Part shown: positions 10,879 through 22,800 of the stretch, piece after piece
Layout: each line of letters begins with the position of its first letter
Position numbering within the stretch: position 1 is the stretch's first letter
Origin: Mnemiopsis leidyi
Lineage: Eukaryota; Ctenophora; Tentaculata; Lobata; Bolinopsidae
Length of the DNA: 64,000 nt
Assembly: GCA_000226015.1 (NCBI GenBank)
Contig: JH155225.1
Location: forward strand, 208,549-272,548
Reading direction: 5' to 3'
Position numbers and translations under genes: made by a program
The notes under the pieces: model-generated
Databases searched by the model: none
Seen by the model: only the letters and a program-made list of their open reading frames with translations
What the model was told of the DNA's origin: nothing

Positions 10879-11383
10879 CTTAGGTTAAGTTTAGTTGAGT
10901 GCACAAATTAGTTTGTGTTAAAAATGTTAGTCAATGTTTTGTCTAGTTAGATTTCAAGCCCAAGTCCATTACGATTTTAAGTCGGTCCAATTTGATGAAC
11001 AATAAAAAGTTAGAAAAACAAATCATTTCGTACTAAGTTAGGTGCTCCAAGATAGTTAGTAAAGAGAAAACCCAAAAATTGATCGAAATTAGCGATTGGA
11101 ATCATGGAGAGCAAAAGGATTCAGATGAAAATCTTCAACTTGTGGTTAGATAATATTACTACGGTTAGCAAAGGTCAACCCAATTATAACGGGCCAGAGG
11201 AAAGTTAGTATCTTAAGCCACTTAGATTTTACTGGGCATGCTTTGTGCAGAAGAAAATACTTGCCCGAAAGATCATTTAACTTATTTAACAGCACCCGCT
11301 TTATAGACACTAGACAGCATGCGGTCACAATTTAGCAGATAGCATAGCAGTGACCAGTCATTACATCACTTGCTGACACATAC

Positions 11384-11414
11384 CTCGATCCGCTTGAAGT
11401 TGAAGATTTTCTAT
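11384..11414 (-). CDS. GAS2L: 31-base microexon of the GAS2-like gene
   Basis: Acceptor CTTCTTTTCTTGGTTAG and donor GAG|GTATGT frame 31 bases that enter in phase 1 and leave in phase 2. They bridge exactly the GAR exon donor (12034, phase 1) and the 10878 acceptor (phase 2). It codes DRKSSTSSGSR, a Ser-rich linker. Skipping it is required for direct splicing of the GAR domain to the 10000 or 3540/6628 tails, so it probably acts as a phase switch between alternative tails. Confidence 0.65.
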
Positions 11415-12033
11415 CTAACCAAGAAAAGAAGTTAAGGTGCTTCAAATTGTGCTTACAGGAATGATCTAATGAGAAGATATCGATACCGAGCATTATATGC
11501 CCGGTTTGCTTGGTGTGCCACACAACGCACACTGTACAAGAGTTCACAGTCTCACGGACAATCACAAAGGATAGAGAATCACACACAAGATGATTTAATC
11601 ACACTTTACCCTCACCTTATATCACACTCCGATCTCACTTTTCGTGGTTGCTTTTGGCGGCGGCGACTCACAGGCGGCACAGCAGTCGGGGATTTGAACG
11701 AGTAAAACAAGCAATGATAAAAGTCGAGCGAAAATGTTCCGAGAAAAAAAGTTGTAAGTTATTTAATACTAGAGATAACGCAAGGGAGAAAGAGACAGGA
11801 AGAAAGTGCACGAGGAGACTCCATGGCTGCAGCTCGAACAATATATTTTGGCAAATATTTGTAAATTTGTAGAATTTCCGCCTCAGCAGAGCAGCTTGCG
11901 GCGGCTATGTCACGTGTTATGCCAGCTAGGCTACAAAAATAACAATGAACACTAAATTAACCTAGATGTGTGAATGAACTAAGTGTGGTTGACATGAGAA
12001 AACAAGGGGGTGTGTTTACTAGACATGACTTAC

Positions 12034-12139
12034 CAACTATCTGCTTGAACTTCATTCGACAAGGATCGTGTTTGGCGATGAAGTGGTCGAGAGTGTCCCA
12101 GCCTCCACCAACTCGCACCATCACGTGGTTTCGCAGAAT
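12034..12139 (-). CDS. GAS2L: GAS2-related (GAR) domain, second half
   Basis: A 106-base exon, phase 0 to phase 1, acceptor CTATTTTCAG and donor GTTG|GTAAGT. It encodes the hallmark core of the GAR domain: [13 protein letters not shown] followed by KHDPCR. It closely matches the equivalent stretch of vertebrate GAS2 ([11 protein letters not shown]...KHDPCR). The GAR domain binds and stabilises microtubules in GAS2, GAS2L and spectraplakin proteins. It is split from its first half by a 2.6 kb intron that holds a minisatellite. Family assignment is secure. Confidence 0.95.
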
Positions 12140-14229
12140 CTGAAAATAGAACAAGTCAACCAGGAAGTGTAGTGGTGGTGATTCCAGGAGAGCCGATAAT
12201 TTGTAGAGAGTGCAATGTGATTGGAAGTGTGATAGTTGAGATTTGGTGTAATTTTGGTTGGAGAGGAATGTCGTCCGGGAAGTATACATTAGTGAGAGCA
12301 ATCACCGTGATAATTGATAGTTAGAACACAACTACAGTACAACAAGTGTCTAGTTGACGGACAAAGCAACCGACATAGAGAAAAAGCAAATATTTGAGTA
12401 AATAGACAACGTACCGGTATAACAAACATGCCGAGAAAATATACAAGCTTGAACAGAATAAAACAAGATAGGACTGAAAGGTGTAAAGCAGGTACTGATT
12501 CCCTCAATGACACAGTGCTCTATTAAGGACGTGACTTAACACACTTGTTATGATAATATAATTAGATCTTATTTCTGACAGGGTGATCCCATGCTTTGCG
12601 GACAATTTGGGAGTTATTTCATAGTTATCTTAACAGATTTTAAAAGGGATTCTCTAGTTACATCAGTAAGGTGACGTATTCTGGCATTTGTCGATATCTG
12701 AGACGGTTTTAAACAAATGTCTAGACATTTGGTTTCTTCTCGTAATGTCATGTTATCTGACTCAGAGAGTGAGATTTTCTAGAAGGTGGGTTTCAAAAAC
12801 GGGAGCTTCTAGTCCAGACCTCATTTCACGAGTATTGATCCTACTCACCTTTAAGTTGTTAGGGGAATATGCGGTAATTTAGAACTAGACAAAATCAAAA
12901 TGTAGTAGAAAAGCGACAAATGTGAGTTAATAAGCCGCGCAACAATAAGAACGTACGTGGCCCATATTTTCGATCAGAATTTTGAGGACTGCTGCAAGCT
13001 CACATAAAACGATGGTGCATGCGCGCGCTCTCAGGCTGATAATTATTCCTGCAAGTATTCTAGAAGTCTGTTCGTGTGCCTACCCATAACGGTATTCTGC
13101 TTCCCACGGTGAACCATTTACCGTAAATGGTTGTACTTCTGCCATCATTGGTTACAGTATGAACGGGCAGCCAATAGGAAAATATCGAGGATCATCTTTA
13201 AACGAGAACTTGCTTAGTTTACAGAAGTTTAAATTGGACCAAAAAGCGGAAGCGATTCTAATCCTTCGTATTTAATATTTCATAACTCGAAAATAACATA
13301 ATATTCGCCAGAATCTAATTACTTAGCTTAGGAATGTAAGATCTATGGTCGTCAAAATAGAATTTAACGATACGGGAATTTCTATGTATCGGGTGTAAAC
13401 TGTAATTTATCTAAAGGAATCTTAAGACGGCAAGATCATTTAACATTTTTCACACGCCAAATCACATTATGACAATCTAATTATACACAGTGGGTATCAG
13501 CAATATGTATAACAAAGTCTATACAGTGATTGTATTAAGGACGCTTAGCTAGATAGCATCCTTAGAAACAGGCTAAAAATACACGCGCCCCTATGTCGAG
13601 TGAAAGTTTAAACTTATTGAACGATACACCACATTTACATATTTTAGAATAATCAGAAAGAGAATTCTGCAGTTAATTCTAATAATTTACATGTAGGTGA
13701 CATTTGCATAATTGTGTACTTGAAAAATTTCTTTCTTCAGCCGAAGTATATATATTTCTTTGATACCCTCTAGTTGAGATTTTAACACTCTAGGATTGAA
13801 TATAGAATACATACAATGTACATAAAATGTACAGCCATATGTGAGTGTATACTAAGACGAAGGCAGGACGATACTAAACCAGTCAAACACAATGCCCTCA
13901 CACTACATGCCCACATGGTCCCGGTCTGCTGTTTTCCCTACCCGGCAAACTGCTTTGTGTGTTCCTCCCCTTCTCACCCTGCTTACGTCAATGTCATTAT
14001 GTAATACGATTATAGGGGCACCCTCCCCGACAAATTCTACCTGGATCAGCGAAACTTCGACTTCGAGTAGAGATGTTTGTGGTAAAAACGTGAAGTGTGG
14101 AGATAATAAAGAGCACGGGCCAGGGGAGAAGATAAGATACCTGATTATATAGTAAAGACACTGGTCACGAGACAGACATATATAAGAACAATTTAATGGA
14201 ATTTGTGTGAAGTACACGGAATGTATAGT
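12140..14229. other. intron within the GAR domain, nothing further recognised
   Basis: Between the two GAR exons I see no additional exon with good splice sites on the minus strand and no credible plus-strand gene. The upstream end of the intron is occupied by the 14231-14711 minisatellite. Confidence 0.5.
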
Positions 14230-14230
14230 A

Positions 14231-14711
14231 TTCAGTGAAGAATACAGGTGTGATACAGTGAAGAATACTGGTGTAATAGAGTGAAGAATACAGGCGTGAT
14301 AGAATGAATACAGGTGTGATAGAGTGAAGAATACAGGTGAGATAGGATGAATACAGGAGTGATAGAGTAAGAATACAAGTGTGATAGAGTGAAGAATACA
14401 GGTGTAGTAGAGTGAACACAGGCGTGATAGAGTGAAGAATACAGGTGTGATAGAATGAATACAGGTATGATAGGATGAATACAGGTGTGATAGAGTGAAG
14501 AATACAGGTGAGATAGGATGAATACAGGTGTGATAGAGTGAAGAATACAGGTGAGATAGGATGAATACAGGTGTGATAGAGTGAAGATAAAAGGAGTGAT
14601 AGAGTAAAGAATGCATGTGTGATAGAGTGAAGAATACAGGTTTGATAGAATGAAGATAACAGGTGTGATAGAGTGAAGATAACAGGACTGATAGAGTAAA
14701 GAATGTACGTG
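14231..14711. repeat. minisatellite, about 23-bp unit, next to the GAR exon donor
   Basis: About 480 bases of imperfect direct repeats of GTGATAGAGTGAAGAATACA followed by GGT, with unit lengths varying (some units lack the GAAG block). On the transcribed (minus) strand the array is pyrimidine-rich. It begins only 18 bases inside the intron that follows the exon ending at 14730. Long open frames seen through it come from the repeat, not from a gene. Confidence 0.9.
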
Positions 14712-14729
14712 TAACAGTGTGATACTTAC

Positions 14730-14837
14730 CCTGACGAAGAATATCTGGCTGGTGTGAGGAAGCTTGTACTTGCCGTCTCCCACTCTGTCTAGCTGGAAGG
14801 GATTCTTGCACGTGCAGCGAGACACAATAGCGCGCAC
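14730..14837 (-). CDS. GAS2L: GAS2-related (GAR) domain, first half
   Basis: A 36-codon exon, phase 0 at both ends, acceptor CCATGTCAG and donor AGG|GTAAGT. It encodes VSRCTCKNPFQLDRVGDGKY then IFFVR, matching the start of the GAR domain (CxC pair, basic surface, G-x-G-K/R-Y turn). It joins in phase to the exon at 12034-12139. Its phase-0 acceptor fits the CH exon donor at 25253 and also the donors at 27382, 30944, 31375, 34585 and 44227. It may therefore be a common acceptor for several alternative N-terminal modules. Confidence 0.95.
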
Positions 14838-16614
14838 CTGACATGGAGGAGAGTGTAAGTTGTGTGCTGGAAACTCACGTGAGTAGATATTAGGTGGTAT
14901 ATGTAATGTGATTAGGATAATTCCCATCAATAAATGAATATTGCATGTCGGTAGGGCAATGAATAACCGTAATTGTACGTACAATGATAGATGGATAAGT
15001 TATTGATTTATCTAAATTTAGAGTTCGTGGTGGAATGCTTTAGATAAAATTAGCAGTTAACAATATTTGACAGCGGCTTCAGCTTTAGAGAATCAAATTT
15101 TCTAACATGATACAAGAATTGAAACATAGCCATGCACTTATTTCATTTATCTATTTATCCGTCAAATCGCATAAAATTAACGGATCAAGCCTTAATAAGA
15201 TTAAATGCACCGCCCCTCTTTAATCAAATAACCTTCGATAGATAACAAGATTATAACAATTAACATTTCCTGTTTTCGTGATGGTATCACACACTTGCAA
15301 TTATTTTGTCAGCAAACAACAAGAAATGTATAATCCCAGCGCCACCACAGTGTTAACAGCGCCACACACACACACACACTTAAACAAAAAAGTACTATTT
15401 AAGTTATTTTTACAGTGAAATTCCAGTACTCCTCCAACCTTGCTTCATTCTGTTTACTTACAATTATCACTATTTGTACACTCAATTACAGGAAGGAGAA
15501 GTAGATGTGTCTACGTTAAGAATTTAAAGAGAACAATGCTTTTCTACAGGAGTTAATTGCTAATTCTGTAATGCAGTGTTCAGCGTCGTGGCGTGGTGGT
15601 AACACTCAATTATACCTTAAAAATGTAATAGAAAAGAGATTTTCAAAGAATCTGGTGCACTAACCACGCCTCGCTTGAAAATTCAGCTAAAATCAGCTTT
15701 CTTTTATGGTTAATATGCATAGATCTTTAAATTTTATTATGCCTTTCTTTTAATGCACGTGGGAGAAAGATCGCGGGGAATGCTCGTTTTGCAAGTCGTG
15801 GAATGAGCGAGCAGATTTCCCTGTCATCACGTTAACACAGTCATCGTGAGTTGTAAGATTTGAAATGTCAGTTTGAAATGTCAGCCGATAGTTCGCGCAA
15901 CCAATCGTAAGATGTGTGACGTTTCTCAAAGGGATAATGGCACCGTTTAATGATTGAATTACCATTTGACGATAGCGATTTACTGTGATCAAAGGCGATT
16001 ACATGACATGACCTAAAAAGCAGCAATAAAGCCAGCTGCTCTGAATATTCAGACGATGTTTTATATATATGTAGCCATCGCTTACTCAGACAATTAAATT
16101 AAACATGTCAGTGACAGTGAAGAAAGATACTGAAAAGTGTGACAGTTGAGTGAGCCATGATCGTTAAAAGTGAGGTTACAACTATACCCGCTTGTCGGCT
16201 TCTGATAAAGGTAGTTTTGTGTGTCTGAAAAACATTTTCAAAAGCTGGTCTCGTCTGTCTTGTATCTGTCAATGTTTGTATAAATCAGTCAAGTGTCGTC
16301 TAAATAGTGGAGTTAAAATTTTCAAGTAAAATCCCTGAAAGGGAAATAATAATAGTGCTGTTTAAATAAAAACCGCGAAAATTCACATCTGGTAAATTTA
16401 GGCGACAAGTCAAGTTAAAATTGGTGAAAATTTGGATCTGGAATTAGTGTTAAGTCAGCGTGTAGCTCTTACTACTTGTCCGGACGTAACAAGTCACGTG
16501 ATTATACCTGACTCAGACACGTCACGTGACCTTCATGGACCATGCGTTACAGGACTACCACGTGTTGAAGAAGCAGGGCCAGCAAATCTGTACACAAGGT
16601 GTACCGCCACAATC

Positions 16615-16745
16615 CCGCCTCCTAACTCTGACAACATGTCTCATGTCCAGCTAGCTAGCCCCGCCTCCTAACTCTGACAATATGTCTCATGTCCAGCTAG
16701 CTAGCCCTAACTCTGACAACATGTCTCATGTCCAGCTAGCTATCC
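16615..16745. repeat. 46-bp tandem repeat running into an assembly gap
   Basis: Nearly three copies of a unit containing CTAACTCTGACAACATGTCT and GTCCAGCTAGCTAGCC run directly into the 10-N gap at 16746-16755, after which an (AG)7-type run begins. The array is probably longer in the genome than shown. Confidence 0.85.
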
Positions 16746-18527
16746 NNNNNNNNNNAGAGAGAGAGAGAGCACGTATAATTTAGAGCAGAGTTAACTCGCT
16801 ATCGTAATGTCGTCCTGCACCCATGTCAGTATAAAGTATCCAGGTAGTAGTGAAGTAGTGGTGTTGCAACAACTTGCAGGTTGCACCCCTGTTTAACTAC
16901 GTCACATTTCTGTGGGTGAAGCACGTGCAATATTTTGGTGATGTCTGTGAAATTTTATAAAATTTCAGGGAACCCAACCCTTTCTGGTGAATTATTCTAC
17001 TTTCAAGGAGTTGAAGCAATGTTAGTGCAGGGTGACCCAGGGTCAGTAGCCAACTGTAACATAATATGTTGAAGAACTACATTCCAGATTCCTACTAACT
17101 ACAGAAACTTAACATTCCGTGAACCCTCCCTTATAATTAATACTGAGAACACCTCAGAGAGAAATAAATGTAAAACCCTAGAAAGGTAACTTTGACGGCT
17201 GTTCCTTATTCATAATTCAACAAGTGCACTGTTACTGTGTGTGTTGTAGATGGTGATCTAACAGCTAACCAAGAGAAAGGAGCAACTTTGTCTTGAACGG
17301 AGATTTGATGTTTTAGCTGTCATGACAGTTTATTAAGAATTAACAGGGGTATTGACTTTGCCTGAGCATTGAACTGTGAAACAGATTAAGTAGTGTCAGG
17401 TAGCAGAGGTTTATTCCTTCTTATTCCTTAACACACGATCATACGCACACGAGCTAGCTAGCAGCTAAGAATCCACCACTAAGGACAAGTAAGGGACTAC
17501 TATCAGTCCCCAGGTTACTGTACACACAGTTATACACTCAGCAATGTAATACTGATGTACTGCTAGCCCTACAAATCCTGCTGAGTAAGTGTACAGTATA
17601 TACGGTGCTGTTCTACACTAATTCTCCCTGTACTTCCTCCACACAAATGCACCCTGTCCCTGCCCACAGTAACTACCACTGGAAGTATCGCTTCTGGCAC
17701 ATTGCCAGCTCTCAAACTAACTCTCCCAGCCACCGCCAGTCTACAAAACTTACTTTGTGGGAATGGAACACTCCCCCGCTCACGGCAGTGCTGCATCTGA
17801 AAGTGGAATTTGAGGCGACATAACGCTCCTGTCGTCACGAACTTCTGTCTATCATACAATCATAGCGGCCATCAGTTTTAGAGAGGTGGAAGAGGCTCTC
17901 AGAAGTATAATTCTGTGTTTGTCCCCTTGAAGTGGAAACACCCACACGACAGCCATCACAGTGGGCTACATTTTGTTATTGTCAATCAGGGGGTTACTTA
18001 TTGTTAATAAGGAGGTTACTTATTGTTAATAAGGAGGGTAACTCAGTAGTTACCTGGCGTAACTGGTAACTACTTAGTTAAGTTAGTTCCCACATAGCCA
18101 GAATAGACATGTTCACAGATTGTAACTCCGGGAGGTATGTCCCGGTTTTTGGTTTCGTGTATAAAGAGAAGATAGTAAATCTTGTGCTCACGTGACGTTG
18201 GATCTGTGTAAGACTGATGTGTACCAGTAAGACTACCCCCTCAATAAGGGGGGACCACGTGAGGGTAGAAAAAGGAACAAGATTTATGTTGTAAGTATAT
18301 ATTTAACTATGTATATATAAAGTTATCGTGTCATATGTTTAAGTAGTTATCGTGTATGATGGTGGACCGGTAGAAGTCCGACCAACAAGATGAGGTCACA
18401 CATACAGGAAGGTGGTCAACGTGAAACATGGCATTACATCAGAAGTGTTGAGTGTGTTACGAGAGAGAAGGGGAGAGAGTCCTACCCTGCTTGTAAGACC
18501 ACACACTGACATCACCATGACAACCAT

Positions 18528-18676
18528 TCTACACAAGCTTTACACAAGCTTTACACAAGCTTTACACAAGCTTTACACGAGCTTTACACAAGCTTTACAC
18601 AAGCTTTACACAAGCTTTACACGAGCTTTACACGAGCTTTACACGAGCTTTACACGAGCTTTACACGAGCTTTACA
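18528..18676. repeat. 11-bp minisatellite
   Basis: About 13 head-to-tail copies of TTTACACAAGC or its variant TTTACACGAGC. The CAAGC form predominates toward 18530 and the CGAGC form toward 18670, showing local spread of one variant. Since 11 is not a multiple of three, the frame read through it cycles through three phases and is not a gene. Confidence 0.92.
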
Positions 18677-19737
18677 AGAGTGTAATGTTTACATTCCTCC
18701 CCACACAGACATCTGGTCTACTGTTCACAGCACACTGAGTACATCTAATGTAATAGGTCTACTGTAAGACAGAACTGAGGGACTATACTGGAGTCACGTT
18801 AGGTTTTCATACTTCGAGTAGGGATAAACGGTTTTGCAACTTTGACGAGAGTCAGAATTGAATCAAGGGCATCACGTCATTAGATAGATTGGTCAAAGAT
18901 TGAGTTAGCGTTTTATGAACATATTGCATAAACCAGACTGACATTACAGGATCCTAAGAGTAGAGACAGGATTCTAGACCATTCGAACATCGTGTAAATA
19001 AGAGTGTATAAAATGAAACACAGCACATTGGTCTAAATAGATAGAGATTGGTAAATACTCGACAGTTAACATTACAGTTCGCTTTATAAGGACAGCCGTT
19101 ATACCTCAATTACCAGCGTCAGTCCTATTGGTACATTAGCACTAGCCGGGTCTAATATTGGGAGAAATGCTTGTAGTTTGTACAATGTAGTTTGTACAAT
19201 TTATCTGGTATCTAATGCAAAGAAACCTAAACACTGTACAATACATGAATAAAGATGCCATTACGTGATCTACAACAGAGTTCAGTAAGTTACGATAAGA
19301 GGTGTAAGTGCAGTTATTTAACCTTACTTCTTACAGACTACCTCGCAATGATACAGTTGATTTTACATCAACTACCACTTGTCTATTATAGTTGTGTCAC
19401 GTGTATCTCAAGTGTTCCAAATTTAGCACAATAAACATCACGCATTACGTATTTTGTTTTTTTGTTTACCTACGTACAACAAAAAGTTGCTTTAATAGTA
19501 CTCCTTTTGTTTAGAATAACAACAATGTCCACCGGTCACGCAGTGTAGTAGATAAACAATTACTGCTTTCTTTACTAGCCCATCCAATGTGTAAAGCACT
19601 GTAGCGCAGCTTGTAACGATGTTTTACTAGCCCTGAGAAATGCAGCACACACAAAATCAACTCCCCCACAGATGCCAAATCTGTAACTTGACGTTCTGTA
19701 AAATGAACTTCAATCAGAACCTCTATCAGAACCTCTA

Positions 19738-19838
19738 GATATTACACTTTATCGCTGTATGACTTAGTAGGACACAATATTAGCTAAGACAAGATGATAT
19801 TACACTTTATCGCTGTATGACTTAGTAGGACACAATAT
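19738..19838. repeat. direct duplication, 58-bp spacing
   Basis: GATATTACACTTTATCGCTG and the following 23 bases occur twice, starting at 19738 and 19796. A recent short tandem duplication within an intron. Confidence 0.85.
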
Positions 19839-22800
19839 AAGAGACCAGATGAAGGGTGACCGTACTGTCCGGGTTGACGCAGCTCCAATACTCCAGCTAA
19901 TATCCTACATTAGGTAACGCTAGGCGGCCAGCTACAAGTCATCCTAATCCACACCAGCTTTGTAGGTGTCGACGCTTGTCAACAGATATCACGTGGGCTT
20001 TATCCTCCGCGCTCATTGGTTGTCTCCTTAGCAACCTCGTTAACTGATTGGACGGCCAACTCACGAAATACCTCTCTCTCTATCTGACTTCCCTTGACTA
20101 ACCCAACAAAATATTCTTCAACCAAGTGGTATAAATAGAATCAGTGTAATACACTCACAAAAACCCATCCAAGTTTGAGAAATATTATCAAAACCAAGAA
20201 ACCTTTATGAGCACTAGATGTAATATATCTGGGGATGTTTGTGGAGGTAGTGGTGGGACACAGGGACAGGGGCCGGGATGGTGGGACACAGCCCAGACTA
20301 GCGATGACAAGGTATAGAGTGCTGGGCAGTAATTAGGAGTGAACTGTTAGCTGTAGACACTCTAGTTCAGGAGAGTGAGGATTGTTTGCGGAGATAAGAG
20401 AAGTTTAAAGTACCCCACCCACAAACTTGGTGTGGTTTGTAGTTAAACACGTATAGAGATAAGAGCTGTGGTTAGGGAGCTTGATGATGGGTCAGAGTTG
20501 GTGAGGTATTAGTTGAAGCTGTTCAATACAAGGCGGTAAGTGTTGATTTCAACAGTCAGCAAGAAGGTTTACATAGACAGAGATGTGGTCTGAGTCAGAT
20601 ATGTGGTGGAGTGTCGCTTATTCTACCAGCTATGTATACTTGTAGTAGTGTGTGGTTTACTCTGTACAGAAGATAAATACAGAAGATAAATAGTTTACTT
20701 TGATAGTTAGCTAAGTAACACGTTAGTTAAGAATCAGAAGGGTTTGTCATTAAAATATTTCTCCTCCAACTGCCAGATAAGGTTGGTGAGAATATCTCCG
20801 CCGCCCTGATGACGACCCATTTATACCCAATTATACCTAATTATCAGTCGTCTAATAGGGCATAAATACTAATTACACGCACCCTCGACTTTACCTGGAC
20901 TTGTTATAGGATTGTTCATGGTTAGCACTTCAGACGCCATCAAGAAATAGATAAACGTGTGCTCATTTGCGCTACATTACACGAATCTGTCTCGTCAATT
21001 GATGTTGGAAAATAAAGTGAGATGTTTAACACTGGATAGAGGAGAATCAATGTGAAACGTAATACAAATTATGCATGTTTCTTGCTGAATTAATCAAGGA
21101 TATAAACACACATCGTGTGAATTTTCTACATTTTCAATTTCCACCCTTGGTTAAGTCCCATTAGCGGAGTGAAAAACACGGGAGACACACTTTTAAGGCA
21201 AGTACACACTAATATACTTCCTTGTGGAGAAAAATATTTACTTAGAACACATGTGTGTGAGAATACAATCAACATGATATATTCTGAGTGTACGATGTAC
21301 ATTGTATAGTTTACACGCAGATAGGTAAGATAAAAGAATAGCTGGCTGTTAGTTTGTGTAACTTTTGAATTTCGATTCCATGCTGCGGACCCTCGCCCGC
21401 TGAAACAAGCCGATTGAATTTGATGAGGTCTTAACGGACGTATGTATTCTAGGAGGCTAATTATCGACGTTGAGTCTGCGTGCCTACAAGTAATTGCCAA
21501 TGAGCGTGGAATTTTGACAAGTTTTCTGTCTGTTAGTAGAATTACTGTCAGCCACATCAGATTTTGAGCATTCCTTTCAACCGTCAGCTAAATCAGAGAG
21601 TCAGCTCAGACAGCATCCTCTCATTCCTATTGACCGTGGAATGCTAAATTTACATGTATTATTCATGCTCTAAGATACGCCTATCTGAGTTGCAGTGCCT
21701 GAAATCTGTGCAATAACAATGACAGTTGCATTACTAATGGTAAAGACGGCAGTTCACTAAACCATATCATTGCAGTAGTAGCACGGTAAAACGGCTACAC
21801 ATAGCAGGATTTAGAGCAGCTAAACAGTTAAGTCTAAGGCGCACACACACGCTGTTACAGTACAGAGAATGATGGAGATTAGTAGCTAGACACACGACTG
21901 AGTTAAAATACTCTGCAAGGTCCCCTGATTCATTCTCCTCCTCACTCATTAGTCAATATTTAGATACACCAAGGTCAGGGAGCTAACTAGAGAGAGAGGG
22001 TGTCTACCTCCCTCCCTCACTTCCCCTGGACAGTAGTAACCGGTTTATCTGAGATTTCCTGAATTTCAATGATCTGGGACAATGACACTAAATGAAGGGC
22101 GGCTGAATCTCATGTTTCTACTAAGAGTCCGGTATCTTAGTCATATCTTAGTCATAAACTCATTGTTATCAGTACTGGAGCTTAATGTTATTAAATTGGC
22201 GGGAATTACTGTTTTGAAACGATTCTTTATTAAGCTGTAATTAGAGGCATTGCCATGGTATTTTAAGTAGACATACCAATACAGTTTTTCAGACACGGCA
22301 CCAAAACAATTGACATTAATAAAAACAATTATAACTCAATCAATAGGGGACTCGTAAATTAATTAACCAAGTGACCTTCATAGTTTACAGAGACCTCTGG
22401 AAGGAAACTCTCGTTATTACAGGTGCACTGATCTGTGTATGAAGTTAGGTTTATAGAAATTTAATGCTATGGCAACACATATTCAGCGGTGGCTAGTTAA
22501 TTTGAATCTGTGATAAATTAAAAACCAACAATCCCGTGGTTTGCTCCAGGTTTAACTGTTTTGTAATAAAAGCTCCACAACATCTCATTAATTAAGTGAA
22601 CACAAGTACATCACAATCACATCTAGTGCAGTCAGGACCTATTGGTTTACGTCGGGAGACAATCTGAACATAATAAGTTTGTTAACAGCGACAGTCTACC
22701 TATCTTTAAATAACCGAGACAAAATCCACCCGTATTAAATTTCTGCAGATCTTCTCCAACTTGAGTCTAGAGTTTCACAGAAAACACAACCGGGGACTCC

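Noticed and set aside
13903-14984. Overlapping long minus-strand open frames of 313 and 250 codons
   Set aside because: Most of their length is the 23-bp minisatellite translated in several frames (repeated SITPVF-like peptides). Only the 36 codons of the GAR exon at 14730-14837 are real coding sequence.
18412-18738. 108-codon plus-strand frame rich in LHKLYTSFTQA
   Set aside because: A direct translation of the 11-bp minisatellite, with no splice sites or start context.
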